Position numbers and translations under genes: made by a program
Part shown: positions 6,401-7,591 of the stretch, in pieces
Layout: every line of letters starts with the position of its first letter
Position numbering within the stretch: position 1 is the first letter of the stretch
Notes under the pieces: generated by a model
Databases searched by the model: none
The model's input: the letters and a program-made list of their open reading frames with translations, nothing else
Told to the model about the DNA's origin: nothing
NCBI GenBank assembly: GCA_030671915.1
Contig: DAOVHN010000108.1
Coordinates: forward strand, 1-7,591
Length of the DNA: 7,591 nucleotides
Direction of reading: 5' to 3'
Source of the DNA: Pseudomonadota bacterium
Lineage (GTDB): Bacteria; Pseudomonadota; Alphaproteobacteria; UBA8366; JADFVY01

Positions 6401-6407
6401 CCCTCCC
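6401..6407 (-). promoter_or_regulatory. Ribosome binding site deciding a TTG start for the lipoprotein gene
   Basis: On the minus strand GGGAGGG lies 7 bases upstream of the TTG at 6393-6391. The strong match to the anti-Shine-Dalgarno sequence and good spacing, together with the signal peptide beginning immediately after, make TTG the best start. A small 5-bp hairpin, GCCCC (6411-6415) with GGGGC (6424-6428), sits just upstream in the leader. Confidence 0.75.
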
Positions 6408-6538
6408 GCCGCCCCGTTCCACTGGGGCCTGTTTGTATTCATTGCCTGTTCGGCCATTTCCGCACACCCTCGGTTTCGAACCAGCCATGGTCTGTGATAC
6501 TCTGCGCCGGTTCGCTGCAATCCGCGGGAAAAGCGTGA

Positions 6539-6565
6539 TTGACGTGCCAGCGTCCGCGATACTAA
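6539..6565 (+). promoter_or_regulatory. Possible ispH promoter
   Basis: TTGACG (6539-6544) matches the -35 consensus at five of six positions. The best downstream -10-like sequence is TACTAA (6560-6565), at a short 15-base spacing. It lies about 85 bases before ispH in the gap between the divergent genes. The short spacing makes this tentative. I saw no convincing promoter for the minus-strand lipoprotein gene in the same 255-base gap. Confidence 0.3.
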
Positions 6566-6648
6566 AGAGACGCCGGGGCTTGCACAAGGCTCGCAAACAG
6601 CGGATCGCGACCATTTTGCGGATGTAACGAGGGACAGACGGAAACAGC

Positions 6649-7591
6649 ATGACGGACGACAAGACCATGCGCGAACCCTTGAAGATATTGCTGGCGAATC
6701 CGCGCGGATTCTGCGCCGGCGTCGACCGCGCCATCAAGATCGTCGAGGTGGCGCTGGAGAAATACGGAGCGCCGGTTTATGTCCGCCACGAGATCGTGCA
6801 TAACCGCCATGTAGTGGAAGATCTGGAGGTCAAGGGCGCGGTCTTCGTGGATGAACTGGACGAGGCGCCGAACGACCGGCCCATAGTGTTTTCGGCCCAC
6901 GGGGTCCCGAAGAGCGTCCCGGCCGAGGCCGAGCGCCGGCGCATGGTCTATCTGGATGCGACATGCCCGCTGGTCAGCAAGGTTCACCACGAGGCCGAGC
7001 ATCACTACCAGGCGGGCCGGCGGATCGTCATGATCGGCCATTCCGGCCACCCGGAGGTCATCGGCACCATGGGGCAACTGCCCGAGGGCGCCATCTTCCT
7101 GATTGAAAACACGGAGGCCGTCGCCGACCTGGACCTCGCGGCCGACACGCCACTGGCATACATCACGCAAACGACCCTGTCGGTTGACGATACGGCCTGC
7201 ATCGTGAATGCGCTGAAGAGTCGTTTCCCCGCCATTTACGGGCCGGGCAAGGAAGATGTCTGCTACGCCACCACGAACCGCCAGTCGGCGGTCAAGTCCA
7301 TGGCGCCGCAATGCGATGCGGTGATCGTCGTCGGCTCGCCGAACTCGTCGAATTCACGGCGGCTGGTGGAGGTGGCGGTAAGCATGGGTTGCGATAACGC
7401 CTTCCTGGTCCAGAACGCCGCATCGCTGGACTGGTCGCGGCTGGAGGCGGTGTCCAGACTGGGCATCACGGCTGGCGCGTCGGCGCCGGAGGTTCTGGTG
7501 CACGAGCTTATCGAGGCTTGCCGCGAGCGCTATGACGTGACGCTGGAAACCGTCTCCGTCGGCGACGAGACCGTTCATTTCAAGCTGCCGC
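6649..7591 (+). CDS. ispH: 4-hydroxy-3-methylbut-2-enyl diphosphate reductase (3' end cut by window)
   Basis: IspH (LytB) is the last enzyme of the MEP isoprenoid pathway. With a 4Fe-4S cluster in the cytoplasm it reduces HMBPP to IPP and DMAPP. 314 complete codons are visible, close to the full family length, so only a few C-terminal residues are missing. The three cluster cysteines are C22 ([12 protein letters not shown]), C106 (DATCPLVSK) and C205 (VCYATTNRQ). Substrate-site residues are present: H51 (EIVHN), H134 and E136 (GHPE), TQTTLSVDD and the GSPNSSNS loop. These correspond to E. coli C12, C96, C197, H41, H124 and E126. An in-frame stop at 6625-6627 leaves ATG 6649 as the first ATG. 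A GGAA (6640-6643) and a more distant GAGGGA lie upstream; ATG 6667 is an alternative start nearer the E. coli N-terminus. It is transcribed divergently from the lipoprotein gene. Confidence 0.98.
   Translation, partial: MTDDKTMREPLKILLANPRGFCAGVDRAIKIVEVALEKYGAPVYVRHEIVHNRHVVEDLEVKGAVFVDELDEAPNDRPIVFSAHGVPKSVPAEAERRRMVYLDATCPLVSKVHHEAEHHYQAGRRIVMIGHSGHPEVIGTMGQLPEGAIFLIENTEAVADLDLAADTPLAYITQTTLSVDDTACIVNALKSRFPAIYGPGKEDVCYATTNRQSAVKSMAPQCDAVIVVGSPNSSNSRRLVEVAVSMGCDNAFLVQNAASLDWSRLEAVSRLGITAGASAPEVLVHELIEACRERYDVTLETVSVGDETVHFKLP

Noticed and set aside
6469..6484. GGTTTCGAACC resembling a tRNA T-arm, with a GAAATGGCCGAACAGGC stretch nearby on the minus strand resembling a D-arm
   Set aside because: The T-stem does not pair beyond two bases on either strand, the two pieces are in the wrong order, and no acceptor or anticodon stem was found.
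5854..6627. 257-codon plus-strand frame opposite the lipoprotein gene
   Set aside because: The minus-strand reading has a coherent signal peptide, lipobox and ribosome binding site, while the plus-strand translation has no recognisable features.
6562..7311. 249-codon frame antisense to ispH
   Set aside because: Covered by ispH, whose three cluster cysteines and all substrate motifs are intact on the plus strand.
1..7591. Mobile elements, CRISPR arrays, phage or defence genes
   Set aside because: No direct repeats, transposase or integrase motifs, or abrupt composition changes were seen. All the long genes are conserved housekeeping genes except one lipoprotein.

Overview
The window is GC-rich core chromosome from an alphaproteobacterium, most likely Rhodospirillales or a relative. 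Three things point there: paired stator-subunit genes for b' and b, F0 genes grouped without the F1 genes, and an SMC hinge and GcvH/IspH sequences of alphaproteobacterial character. I see no insertion sequence, phage gene, CRISPR array, tRNA or rRNA, and base composition looks uniform throughout.

Layout. Positions 1-2522 (+) hold the C-terminal part of the condensin SMC: second half of the outgoing coil, hinge, returning coil and the C-terminal ATPase half-head. A short gap follows with a weak terminator-like hairpin and a good sigma70-type promoter. Positions 2671-5299 (+) form a compact F0 operon, atpI-atpB-atpE-atpF'-atpF, ending in a strong intrinsic terminator that probably works in both directions. 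Two genes follow on the minus strand: gcvH (5390-5770), and upstream of it an uncharacterised lipoprotein gene (5830-6393) with a TTG start and a strong ribosome binding site. A gap of about 255 bases separates this pair from the divergently transcribed ispH (6649 to the window end), which is nearly complete.

How the genes work together. The atp genes encode the membrane proton channel (a, c), the two stator stalk subunits (b', b) and the assembly factor AtpI. The F1 genes atpHAGDC are not in the window, consistent with the split atp arrangement known in alphaproteobacteria. SMC (chromosome organisation), GcvH (glycine cleavage) and IspH (isoprenoid synthesis) are unrelated housekeeping functions.

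No previously undescribed system is apparent. The items most worth a second look are modest: two RNA hairpins that bracket atpE, a signal-peptide-like N-terminus on b', an acidic tail on AtpI, and the unknown lipoprotein beside a gcvH that lacks gcvT and gcvP neighbours.
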